NCBI RefSeq assembly: GCF_012927165.1
Contig: NZ_JABBGA010000007.1
Coordinates: 186,001-250,000 of the forward strand
Source of the DNA: Zoogloea dura
Lineage (GTDB): Bacteria; Pseudomonadota; Gammaproteobacteria; Burkholderiales; Rhodocyclaceae
Direction: 5' to 3'
DNA length: 64,000 nt
Part shown: piece after piece, positions 57,310-64,000 of the stretch
Numbering within the stretch: position 1 is the stretch's first letter
How the letters are laid out: each line of letters starts with the position of its first letter
Translations under genes and position numbers: made by a program
The notes under the pieces: generated by a model
Told to the model about the DNA's origin: nothing
What the model saw: only the letters and a program-made list of their open reading frames with translations
Databases searched by the model: none

Positions 57310-57523
57310 CGGCCTGCCCGGGCCCTTTCAAGTCAGGAAGGCCCGCCGGAGGGGCTGCGCAGCCCGATGAAGAGCACTCGACACGCCGGATCACCACGGG
57401 CTTCGTCGAGGGCGATTGGCCGGGGTGTGGTGTCGAGTAAATGACCTGCGCCAAGGGCTGGAGCACGCGCATGTCCAGTCGGTTCAACCCAGTTGGCGAT
57501 GGACGTTGGTGCCTGCCGCCGGA

Positions 57524-57976
57524 TTAATTGCCATACCGCTCGATGAGTTGCGTTGTTCGACGTGCCACCTCAGCCCGATAGGCGTCCATGCCCTTCTTCA
57601 GCTCTTCGTCTTCGCAACAGTCTAGCGTTGCTGTGATGGGTGGATGTGCCTTCCGATAGAGGGCAACGGTGCGTAAGTACGTGTCGTGATCATATCCTTC
57701 GGAGAAAGGCCAGAATAACCAGGGGTGTCCGGACTCCAGAAAACTGAGAGCTTGCATTATCTCAATGTCAAGTTCCATCTCCTTGGTCTTGACCCGCTTC
57801 TCGTAAGATCCTGCATGTATTTCCTGCAGATCGCGAACCAACAGGTAGGCTCTGGTGGAACTATTCATCTGCCAGAACTGAACGGAACCGATATAGGCGC
57901 CGGCAATGAACGAGATGAGCAGCGCGACAGCGGCCACTGCGCCGCCAAGTGCCAGGCGTATCGGCTTACGTATCAT
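57524..57976 (-). CDS. Hypothetical protein with one N-terminal membrane helix
   Basis: This 150-residue protein starts MIRKPIRLALGGAVAAVALL, with a single membrane helix to about residue 29, and the rest is soluble and charged (LFWPFSEGYDHDTYLRTVAL). It is unrecognised. It overlaps the next gene by 11 bases at its start, which supports ATG 57976 and joint translation. Base composition is lower in GC than the core neighbours. The 214 bases between it and rep contain a 9-base inverted repeat (57376-57384 / 57430-57438) and no gene. Confidence 0.6.
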   Translation of the reverse strand: MIRKPIRLALGGAVAAVALLISFIAGAYIGSVQFWQMNSSTRAYLLVRDLQEIHAGSYEKRVKTKEMELDIEIMQALSFLESGHPWLFWPFSEGYDHDTYLRTVALYRKAHPPITATLDCCEDEELKKGMDAYRAEVARRTTQLIERYGN

Positions 57977-58556
57977 GTGTTGCTCCACGGTCACTGGAGG
58001 CGTTGCGGGTGTCCGTTCGGCCGACCCATGAAGTCTCATCGGTCCAGTATCCATGCACGCGAAGGAGTTCATCGGTTGAATCATGAAACTCGACTTCGCA
58101 GGGGCGCGTGTCGATGAGGTGCTCAAGAAAAGCTGCAACGGCTTGACGTTGAGGAGGTGTGCAGTAGGCAATCAGGGCGCTGCGTGGGCCGTCGCCTGCA
58201 AGGTGGGTCAGCAGTTGTCGCCAGTATGGAGGGGCATACTCTGCCCTATCCGCAAGGGCAAGCCGGACCAGGTCGGGCATGTAATACGCCTTGCCTTGAG
58301 GTGTGCAGAAGGACAGAGGGTCCCACTCTGGTTTGCCGACGTGCTCCAAGTTCAGGCTGCCACGCTCACCACCCAGAAGGGTGTGGTCGTGCTCTGCGCA
58401 TTCGTCGCAGTGCAGGTGGTTTGTGAAATGCTCGGGCCGGGCAACCTCAGCGTATGCCGCCTCGACCAATGCAATAACCGTCGCGTCGCTATCCATGCTG
58501 AGGTCCACTGTGCAATGCAAAGCGACGCTGCGCGGTTTTGTCGGATGAGTGCTCAT
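57966..58556 (-). CDS. Hypothetical protein, possibly DUF6714-like
   Basis: This 196-residue protein has an N-terminal segment HLHCDECAEHDHTLLGGE and a later LSFCTPQGKAYYMPDLVRLAL. These loosely match DUF6714-type proteins, which have no known function; this is a memory-based, low-confidence match. It may bind metal through its Cys/His-rich segment. Its start overlaps the stop of the next upstream gene by 4 bases (ATGA), so ATG 58556 is secure. Confidence 0.6.
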   Translation of the reverse strand: MSTHPTKPRSVALHCTVDLSMDSDATVIALVEAAYAEVARPEHFTNHLHCDECAEHDHTLLGGERGSLNLEHVGKPEWDPLSFCTPQGKAYYMPDLVRLALADRAEYAPPYWRQLLTHLAGDGPRSALIAYCTPPQRQAVAAFLEHLIDTRPCEVEFHDSTDELLRVHGYWTDETSWVGRTDTRNASSDRGATHDT

Positions 58557-58927
58557 GGCTTGCGCGGGGCATCAGGGGTTGGCTCGGGGTGCGCCGCTTG
58601 ACGACGAAACCACGTACCAAGGGCTGCGCTGAGTGCGACTAGAAAAGGGAAGGTCCAGACGCTGCCGATGTAGAACGACCCCGCCTCGCTCTGGATGGTG
58701 GGGCCTATGTCTGCGGACGTGACGTCGGAGATCAAGGCGCCGAATAAAACGAGCAGTAAAAGAAAAACCCCAACCAACAACCAAGGGCGATAGCGGCCCG
58801 CCATATAGCCGGCAGCTGTCAGCCCCACGCCCCACGACCAAACAAGACTCAAGGTGCCGACTTTATCCATGACCTCTGCACCTGCAATGGCGGGAAGCAG
58901 CATAAGCAGAAGTCCAAGGTCCTTCAT
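58553..58927 (-). CDS. Hypothetical small membrane protein
   Basis: This 124-residue protein has a likely signal or membrane start (MKDLGLLLMLLPAIAG) and about three to four hydrophobic segments (LSLVWSWGVGLTAAGYMAG, WLLVGVFLLLLVLFGALI, FPFLVALSAALGTWF). It is unrecognised. GGAGGAGG directly upstream gives a very good ribosome site for ATG 58927. It is coupled to the downstream gene. Confidence 0.65.
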   Translation of the reverse strand: MKDLGLLLMLLPAIAGAEVMDKVGTLSLVWSWGVGLTAAGYMAGRYRPWLLVGVFLLLLVLFGALISDVTSADIGPTIQSEAGSFYIGSVWTFPFLVALSAALGTWFRRQAAHPEPTPDAPRKP

Positions 58928-58968
58928 GCTCCTCCTCCCGGCGGAACCCTTGTACCGATCTCGGTGCA

Positions 58969-59418
58969 TCAGCATTGCCTCGGAAGAACGGTGTACCACT
59001 TCTGCCCCTTGTACTCCCCAATACCTACCTGGTAGTGCGCCAAAGAAATCAGGCCCATCAGCAATGGCGGTAGCACGGAGATGAATTTCAAGTCGTCGAA
59101 GTGAGCAGGGAACTCGGAGTGAGGATTGGGTGTGTGTACATAGATTGCATCAGAGCCCGGATCGATCGGATGGATGCACACATAGACCTGATGTGGCTTG
59201 TCCTGGTGCGCCAGTTCTTGCCGTACTCTTGAGAAGGCACGCATCAACGGCCTGATGTGCTTTCTGTGCTCAAGGCGACTGCGACTGCCCCGGCCGTCCC
59301 AGTCAAGGTGCTGGTGCCAATGGTTGCACCAGGCTTCGCCGGAGACATCGACGCGCAGGGTACGCGCCCTTCTCCAGACCTTACGCCAATACTTCAGCTC
59401 ATCAAGGTGCTTGGTCAT
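58969..59418 (-). CDS. Hypothetical protein
   Basis: This 149-residue protein begins MTKHLDELKYWRKVWRRART and is rich in His, Trp and basic residues (NHWHQHLDWDGRG, HRKHIRP). There is no membrane segment and no recognised family. The composition suggests a single-domain cytoplasmic protein of the kind common among orphan immunity or cassette genes, but nothing proves that. A 54-base spacer separates it from the disrupted gene upstream. Confidence 0.55.
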   Translation of the reverse strand: MTKHLDELKYWRKVWRRARTLRVDVSGEAWCNHWHQHLDWDGRGSRSRLEHRKHIRPLMRAFSRVRQELAHQDKPHQVYVCIHPIDPGSDAIYVHTPNPHSEFPAHFDDLKFISVLPPLLMGLISLAHYQVGIGEYKGQKWYTVLPRQC

Positions 59419-59472
59419 CGGTTTGATGCTCGAGTTTGCCCGCGGCCGAAGGCCGTTAGCTGTTAAGGGTGT

Positions 59473-59947
59473 TCAGGCAGCACCGCGAAGCATGTCAATG
59501 GAAGGGTCGAGGTAGCGCGCGCGGAGCTCCGGCATCAACAGCATGAGGCGTTCGCCAATGAACTGAGACGCCTCTTGCCAACTCATGCCCTGAAGCGTCT
59601 GCGACCGAATCTGAACAAGAGCCTCAGGGAACTTGGCTGCGTCGGGGTGAGCGATGAGAAGGCTGGCCAGCTCTGTATCCCAGCAAACAACAAACTCGTT
59701 GGAGAGAAGGTCTTGGGGGTCCAAGTGATGCACCTCAATGTTGAAGTGAGCGGCTGACGCAAGAAGCCATTCCACGGCATTTGTAATGCAGCCCTTCCAC
59801 AGGGAGAGGGGCTCGACCGAGTTCGCCGAAAAGCTCAAGCGAGTGGCCGCTGTTGACCAAGCGCTGCATCTCACCGATGTCGTCATCCGATGCGGTGTGA
59901 TGTAGTTGTTCCGCTTCGAAGGAGTCCTTTCGATCGTATGTGGCCAT
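59473..59947 (-). pseudogene. Hypothetical gene apparently split by a frameshift
   Basis: ATG 59947 opens MATYDRKDSFEAEQLHHTAS and reads into QRLVNSGHSLELF. In the next register the coherent protein continues PLSLWKGCITNAVEWLLAS and runs to a stop at 59473 (EASQFIGERLMLLMPELRAR). Joining the two with a one-base shift near 59810-59840 gives a plausible single protein of about 155 residues. It could be a real frameshift, a sequencing error, or two separate short frames; I favour the first two. The family is unrecognised. Confidence 0.5.
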
Positions 59948-59951
59948 GATC

Positions 59952-60010
59952 GCCTAACGTGGATGCACGCGAACCGCGCGGCCCTTTGCGCCGGTTTGCT
60001 GGGTTGTTGG
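59952..60010. repeat. attC-like imperfect palindrome between two small genes
   Basis: Plus-strand GCCTAAC (59952-59958) fits the integron RYYYAAC end. GTTGGGG (60004-60010) is one mismatch from GTTRRRY. Inside, AACCG (from 59972) pairs with CGGTT (about 59991-59996). Read on the minus strand, the perfect core GTTAGGC lies 5 bases before an ATG, as at the start of an integron cassette. Only this junction shows the pattern and no integrase is in the window, so the call is tentative. Confidence 0.35.
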
Positions 60011-60023
60011 GGTGTGGCGCGGG

Positions 60024-60518
60024 TCAGCGATTTGGCTTATTGCTGACATAGGGCGCGGGGAAGTCGTCGTCGTAGGTGCCTTTCCATGACCGAATGCGTA
60101 GAGCATTGGCGTAGTAGTACTCGTAGTTGGTGTTCGGGATTTCCGCCACGGGTACGGCTGACCCGGAAAATACGCCGTCCTTGATTAGATCGTCGCCGCT
60201 GCAAAGATACGAAACGATTGCAAGATCCTCATTTAGCAGTTGCTGTATGAAGGTGATGGCGCCTGTCGGTTCCTGGGAGGAGGGAAGTACTGAAGCGTAG
60301 TGATGGTGGCAGGAGTCAAAGGAGACCGTGATTTCCTCGTTGTGCAGAGAGGTAATGCCAAGTGGGCCGGCCTTGGCGCCGGGAAAGGGCGAGATTTCGA
60401 TGAGGAAGAAGTTGAGGCCGTCTTCCGTGACAACGGAGAGAAAGCTCTTCCATTCGGGGAAGACGAAAAACAAGTCCTCCACCATCTGGCGGGAGTACGG
60501 CTCAAGTGCCTGGATCAT
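60024..60518 (-). CDS. Hypothetical protein
   Basis: This 164-residue acidic, soluble protein starts MIQALEPYSRQMVEDLFFVF and contains SFDSCHHHYASVLPSS and NTNYEYYYANALRIRSW. No family is recognised. Its size, composition and single-copy position among orphan genes are like polymorphic-toxin immunity proteins, but no toxin is nearby. Its stop lies 14 bases from the attC-like element. Confidence 0.55.
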   Translation of the reverse strand: MIQALEPYSRQMVEDLFFVFPEWKSFLSVVTEDGLNFFLIEISPFPGAKAGPLGITSLHNEEITVSFDSCHHHYASVLPSSQEPTGAITFIQQLLNEDLAIVSYLCSGDDLIKDGVFSGSAVPVAEIPNTNYEYYYANALRIRSWKGTYDDDFPAPYVSNKPNR

Positions 60519-61196
60519 GGAGCGTCCCGGTGTTCAAGCGCCGCCGACGGCAGACAGCCTGGTTTGCGGTCGGGGTGAGCCTCGCGGTCACTGGTCGTCC
60601 TCCGGTCTGAGCGGAGAATGCTGCCACGAGTATGCGGACTGGAGGGCTCTGGCATCTCCGTCTGCCCATCGAGCTTGTTCATGAGAGGCCCCATGTCGCA
60701 GCTAAGGGGCAGGCACCATGGCGTCGCCAAAGCCAACGACCGGGAAGGCTGCGGGAGCGCAGGATGGGCGCAAAGGTTCAGACATGGCCGTAACGATAGC
60801 AGTGATTATGCCATTCGGGAAGTTGGGCGGCAGTTTCAGACAAGAGGTGTCCTAAGGTCGGATATGACCGGCGCTGCGCAACCTCACCGCGCAGCGTCAG
60901 GTGTGTTGGGGGGAATATGTCTATTGGGCAATGGCGATTCATTCTTTTGCATGCCAGAAGGTATCCGTGCTTGATGGCGGCGGCGGGTGGGTAGGTGTTC
61001 GAGAAGTCCTCGAGATAGACACCCCGCCCTGCAACAGGCAGGATCACTCCCGGGCTTGGGGTAACATCTCCCGGGCGGCCTGGGGTCTGCGCGGTGTGCG
61101 TGCGGTTCCGGGCCTGAGCACAACAATAAACAAGACCTGCCCTGCGGGGGCTGTTCCGGCCCGGTGATCCACGCAGGCGCATGACCGGCAGAGCAG
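60519..61196. other. Gene-poor region upstream of the diguanylate cyclase operon
   Basis: About 680 bases. Short open frames exist on both strands (for example 60618-60974 plus and 60778-61182 minus), but their translations look random and are Arg/Pro-rich. I see no RNA gene or clear riboswitch. The last part must hold the promoter of the operon that starts at 61197. Confidence 0.4.
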
Positions 61197-62471
61197 ATGT
61201 TTGACAGGATCTCGATTCGCTACAAGCTGATAGTCCTGTTGGGCTTGAGTGCGGCGCTGGCCTTGCTGATCTCCTCGGTGATCACGATCTATTCGACCTA
61301 CCTGAGCGAGTCGAGGTCGTCCCTGCGCGTGCTCCACCAATTGACCGACGTGATCAGCGAGAACATGCGCGCGGCCCTGGCCTTCCATGACGGGGAGAGC
61401 GCCCGGACCCTGCTGGCCGCGCTGCGGGCGGATCCGCACATCCAGTTTGCGGTGGTCCATGACGAGGCCGGGCAGCCGCTGGCGGAGTATCGTGCGGCGG
61501 GCGGGAGGGCGGACGTGACTGCGCGGCTGGAGGGCGTCCGCGCCAGGATCCGCGAGAACGCCGACCTGCTGCGCCGGGAGGATGGCTTTGTCGAGCACAT
61601 CGAAGAGGGCTCGATGATCGTGTTGCGCCCGGTGTTCTTCGAGGGCAAGCCCATCGGCCTGCTGGCGGTGGTGTCCGACACCCGCCTGCTGTGGGCCAAG
61701 ATCCGCGAGCTGGTCCTGCTGCAGGCCGTTACCTCGGTGGTGACGCTGGTGCTGCTGCTGTTCCTGTCGGTGAAGCTGCAGTCGATGTTCACCCGCCCGA
61801 TCATGAGCCTGATCCGCGCCATGCGGGAGGTGGCACGGACCAAGAATTACCGCGTGGTGCTCGAATCCGACCGCCGGGACGAGTTCCGCGATCTCCATGA
61901 GGGTTTCAACGCCATGCTGGCGGACATCCGCGAGCGCGACGACCGGCTCAGCCGGCTGGCCACCACCGACGCCCTGACCGGCCTGGCCAACCGCCGCCAT
62001 GCCATGGAGGTGCTGCAGACCATGGTGGTGCGGGCCCGGCGCAAGGCCGAGCCGGTGGGGGTCATCATGCTCGACATCGACGCTTTCAAGAAGGTGAACG
62101 ACCTCTACGGCCATCCGGCGGGCGATCTCGTGTTGCAGGAGGTGGCGCAGGTTTTGCTGGCCAGCGCGCGGGAGTATGACCTGGTGGCCCGGCTGGGGGG
62201 CGAGGAGTTCCTGGTGGTCTGCGATGGCGGCACGTCGGAGGTGACCATTGCCGTGGCAGAGCGGATCAGGGCCGGGGTCGAGGCCCGCCATATTGAATAT
62301 GAGCCGGGTGCCTTGCTGCATGTCACGGTGAGCCTGGGGGTGCATGCCGCGGTGCCGCAGTCCGCCGCCGGGGATATCGAGAAAATGATCCGGGCTGCCG
62401 ATAAGGCCTTGTACCGCGCCAAGGCGGCCGGTCGCAACCGCTGTGTCGTGGCGCAGGAGGAGGTGGGGTGA
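61197..62471 (+). CDS. Membrane diguanylate cyclase (periplasmic sensor-HAMP-GGDEF)
   Basis: This 424-residue protein has two membrane helices (about 12-35 and 172-195) around a CHASE8-like periplasmic region, a HAMP domain (FTRPIMSLIRAMREVARTKN) and a GGDEF domain. The active site is GGEEF (G334-F338), with a substrate segment LTGLANRRHAMEV. An inhibitory I-site R325-E-Y-D328 lies 5 residues upstream. It should make cyclic-di-GMP with product feedback. The stop overlaps the next gene's GTG (GTGA), and the downstream gene is YfiR-like, as in the Pseudomonas yfiBNR system, where YfiN is a HAMP-GGDEF cyclase. Confidence 0.94.
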   Translation: MFDRISIRYKLIVLLGLSAALALLISSVITIYSTYLSESRSSLRVLHQLTDVISENMRAALAFHDGESARTLLAALRADPHIQFAVVHDEAGQPLAEYRAAGGRADVTARLEGVRARIRENADLLRREDGFVEHIEEGSMIVLRPVFFEGKPIGLLAVVSDTRLLWAKIRELVLLQAVTSVVTLVLLLFLSVKLQSMFTRPIMSLIRAMREVARTKNYRVVLESDRRDEFRDLHEGFNAMLADIRERDDRLSRLATTDALTGLANRRHAMEVLQTMVVRARRKAEPVGVIMLDIDAFKKVNDLYGHPAGDLVLQEVAQVLLASAREYDLVARLGGEEFLVVCDGGTSEVTIAVAERIRAGVEARHIEYEPGALLHVTVSLGVHAAVPQSAAGDIEKMIRAADKALYRAKAAGRNRCVVAQEEVG

Positions 62472-62992
62472 AGAGGTTCTTGTGGGGTTTGCTGCTGCTG
62501 TTGTGCGTGCAGGTGCCGTCGGTACAGGCCGGCGATGAGGAGCGCAAGCTCGAGGCGGTGTTCATCGGCCGCTTTGCCAGCTACATCGAATGGCCTGCCA
62601 GGCCGCGGGAGCGTTTTGTGATCACCCTGCTCGATGACAACCCCTTCGGCAGCCTGCTCGACGACCTCTACCGCGACAAGCGCATCCACAACAAGCCGAT
62701 CGAATTGCGCTACGCCAACCGGCTTGACCAGGTGGGCGAGACGGATGCCCTGTTCATCACCCTGAGCAGCTCGGCCGCCCGCGCCGCCGCCATCGACCAC
62801 GCCCAGCGCAACGGCATCCTGACCATCAGCGAGGCCAAGGGCTTTGCCGAGAGCGGCGGCATCATCCAGCTCGACTTCATCGAGCAGAAGGCGCGCATCA
62901 AGATCAACCACGCCGCGGCCCTCAAGTCCGGCCTGCGCATCGGCGCGCCCTTGCTGTCGATCGCCACGGTGCTGCGGGGAGACAAACCATGA
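62468..62992 (+). CDS. YfiR-family periplasmic regulator (DUF4154)
   Basis: This 174-residue protein has a signal peptide (MKRFLWGLLLLLCVQVPSVQ) and the YfiR-type body (AVFIGRFASYIEWPA, then FITLSSSAARAAAIDHAQRN, GILTISEAKGFAESGGIIQL). In Pseudomonas, YfiR represses the cyclase YfiN from the periplasm in response to cell-envelope and redox state. Here it probably restrains the upstream cyclase. The start is GTG 62468, overlapping the cyclase stop. The TonB receptor gene overlaps its stop (ATGA). Confidence 0.92.
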   Translation: MKRFLWGLLLLLCVQVPSVQAGDEERKLEAVFIGRFASYIEWPARPRERFVITLLDDNPFGSLLDDLYRDKRIHNKPIELRYANRLDQVGETDALFITLSSSAARAAAIDHAQRNGILTISEAKGFAESGGIIQLDFIEQKARIKINHAAALKSGLRIGAPLLSIATVLRGDKP

Positions 62993-64000
62993 GGCCCCTG
63001 CATTGCACCGCGCTGCTGTTCGCCATGGCCGGCACGGCAGCGGCGGCCGACAAGGTGACCGACAAGGCTGTCCAGGAAAGCAACGACTACTACCAGCGGC
63101 CGCTGGAGCAGTTGCTGCGGGTCGAGACCCAGGCCAAGGCCGCGGTCGGCTCCCGCGGCGGCGCCCGCGATGCGCTGGATGCCGAGGTGCCCATCGACAT
63201 CATCACCTCGGCGCAGCTCCAGTCCACCGGCCAGACCGAACTGCTGCGGGCCCTGGCGGTGCTGGTGCCCGGCTTCAACGCGCCGCGGCCCAGCATCACC
63301 GACGGCACCGATCACGCGCCGCCCTTCACCCTGCGCGGCCTCAACCCCGACCAGGTGCTGGTGCTGGTGAACGGCAAGCGCCTGCACCAGAGTTCGCTAC
63401 TGCACAACAATGGCACGGTGGGGCGGGGCAGTTCGGGTGTCGACCTCAACACCATCCCGCTGCGCGCCATCGAGCGGGTGGAGGTGCTGCGCGACGGCGC
63501 GGCGGCGCAGTATGGCTCGGACGCCATCGCCGGCATCATCAACATCATCCTCAAGGGCTACGGGCAGCACAGCCAGGCCACCGTCACCTACGGGCGCACC
63601 GGCGAGGGCGACGGCATCACCCGGCAGGCGACCCTGTTCCATTCGCTGCCCCTGGCCGGCGACGGCTTCGTCAATCTCAGCGCCGAGTGGCGCGACCGCG
63701 GCGCCACCAACCGGGCCGGCCCGGATGCCGGCGACGGCGGCCGCATCAACACGCGTTTTGGTGACACGGATACACAGGATGGCCTGTTTGCCCTGAATGC
63801 CGAGCTGCCCCGCGGCGACGCCACCCTCTACCTGCACGGCCTGTACGACCAGCGGCGGAGCAGCGCCGGGGCCTTCTACCGTACGGCCGGCGACTACCGC
63901 AACGTCGCGGCGGTGTACCCGGACGGCTTCCTGCCGCGCATCGAGCCGAAGATCCTCGACTTCTCCGCCACCGCCGGCGTGCGCGGCGTGCTCGATGACG
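62989..64000 (+). CDS. TonB-dependent outer-membrane receptor, 5' part
   Basis: The first 337 codons are present and the rest runs off the window. A signal peptide (about residues 1-20, ending AAAA) precedes a plug domain with [39 protein letters not shown] and the plug-end motif [20 protein letters not shown], followed by barrel strands. The substrate cannot be told. It is translationally coupled to the YfiR-like gene, so the receptor is co-expressed with a cyclic-di-GMP module. I did not see a distinct N-terminal signalling domain, so any input to the cyclase would come through YfiR. Confidence 0.93.
   Translation, partial: MRPLHCTALLFAMAGTAAAADKVTDKAVQESNDYYQRPLEQLLRVETQAKAAVGSRGGARDALDAEVPIDIITSAQLQSTGQTELLRALAVLVPGFNAPRPSITDGTDHAPPFTLRGLNPDQVLVLVNGKRLHQSSLLHNNGTVGRGSSGVDLNTIPLRAIERVEVLRDGAAAQYGSDAIAGIINIILKGYGQHSQATVTYGRTGEGDGITRQATLFHSLPLAGDGFVNLSAEWRDRGATNRAGPDAGDGGRINTRFGDTDTQDGLFALNAELPRGDATLYLHGLYDQRRSSAGAFYRTAGDYRNVAAVYPDGFLPRIEPKILDFSATAGVRGVLDD

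Noticed and set aside
57376-57438. ACTCGACAC / GTGTCGAGT inverted repeat as an insertion-sequence end or att site
   Set aside because: Only 9 bases with a 45-base separation, no transposase and no flanking duplication.
59419-59472. A second attC site between the genes at 58969-59418 and 59473-59947
   Set aside because: It contains CTTAAC and GCTAAC-like ends and a GGCC hairpin but no GTTRRRY core at the right-hand end, so it does not meet the pattern.
60618-60974. A 118-codon open frame upstream of the cyclase operon
   Set aside because: Low-complexity and unrecognised translation, overlapped by an equally random frame on the other strand (60778-61182).

Overview
The window looks like a piece of a GC-rich betaproteobacterial chromosome, most likely Rhodocyclales (Azospira/Dechloromonas/Azoarcus-like). 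This rests on the gene orders mnmG-rsmG-parA, def-fmt beside LysM-dprA-smg-topB, and thrB / BPSS1780-family pair / nadD-rsfS-rlmH-maf-rng, and on protein features such as a double-length UvrA and a chemotaxis cluster with CheD. The genus is an inference.

Layout. 1-2643 (minus): mnmG, rsmG and the start of parA. 2873-18823 (plus): one long signalling operon behind a sigma-28-like promoter. It holds a CheY-like receiver, a membrane MCP, a STAS protein, CheA, a second MCP with three tandem HAMP-type units, CheW, CheD, CheR, a second CheD and CheB, and ends with a 1315-residue hybrid histidine kinase and a hemerythrin-histidine kinase fusion. Many junctions are 4-base stop/start overlaps. 18875-26791: housekeeping genes (htpX, fmt, def, LysM protein, dprA, smg, topB). 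26883-30073: a HDOD protein and a DUF1631-like protein. 30177-37546: a fused tandem UvrA with four ABC ATPase modules, then a secreted sulfatase.

37547-42483 is an accessory stretch. It has a 42-bp tandem repeat array, a 559-bp imperfect inverted repeat, a low-GC segment, and a lone four-TM KAP-family P-loop NTPase that is a plausible defence gene. 42484-46859 holds an IclR regulator, phospholipase A1 and a sensor kinase with a periplasmic ligand-binding domain. 46996-57309 is core: a YgjP-type metallopeptidase, a helix-hairpin-helix protein, rng, maf, rlmH, rsfS, nadD, two paralogous membrane proteins, thrB and rep.

57310-61196 is a second accessory patch of small, lower-GC, unrecognised genes, all on the minus strand. 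One is apparently frameshifted, and one junction resembles an integron attC site. 61197-64000 starts a coupled operon of a diguanylate cyclase, a YfiR-like periplasmic protein and a TonB-dependent receptor cut by the window end.

Functionally, the window is dominated by sensing. The chemotaxis array carries receptor-modification enzymes (CheR, CheB, two CheD) and probably shares regulation with motility. The oxygen- or redox-sensing hemerythrin kinase is co-transcribed with it, and a separate cyclic-di-GMP module lies at the right end. The best candidates for something undescribed are the KAP NTPase locus, the STAS/double-CheD chemotaxis cluster with a shared C-terminal VELF tail, the four-module UvrA, and the orphan gene patch with the attC-like junction.
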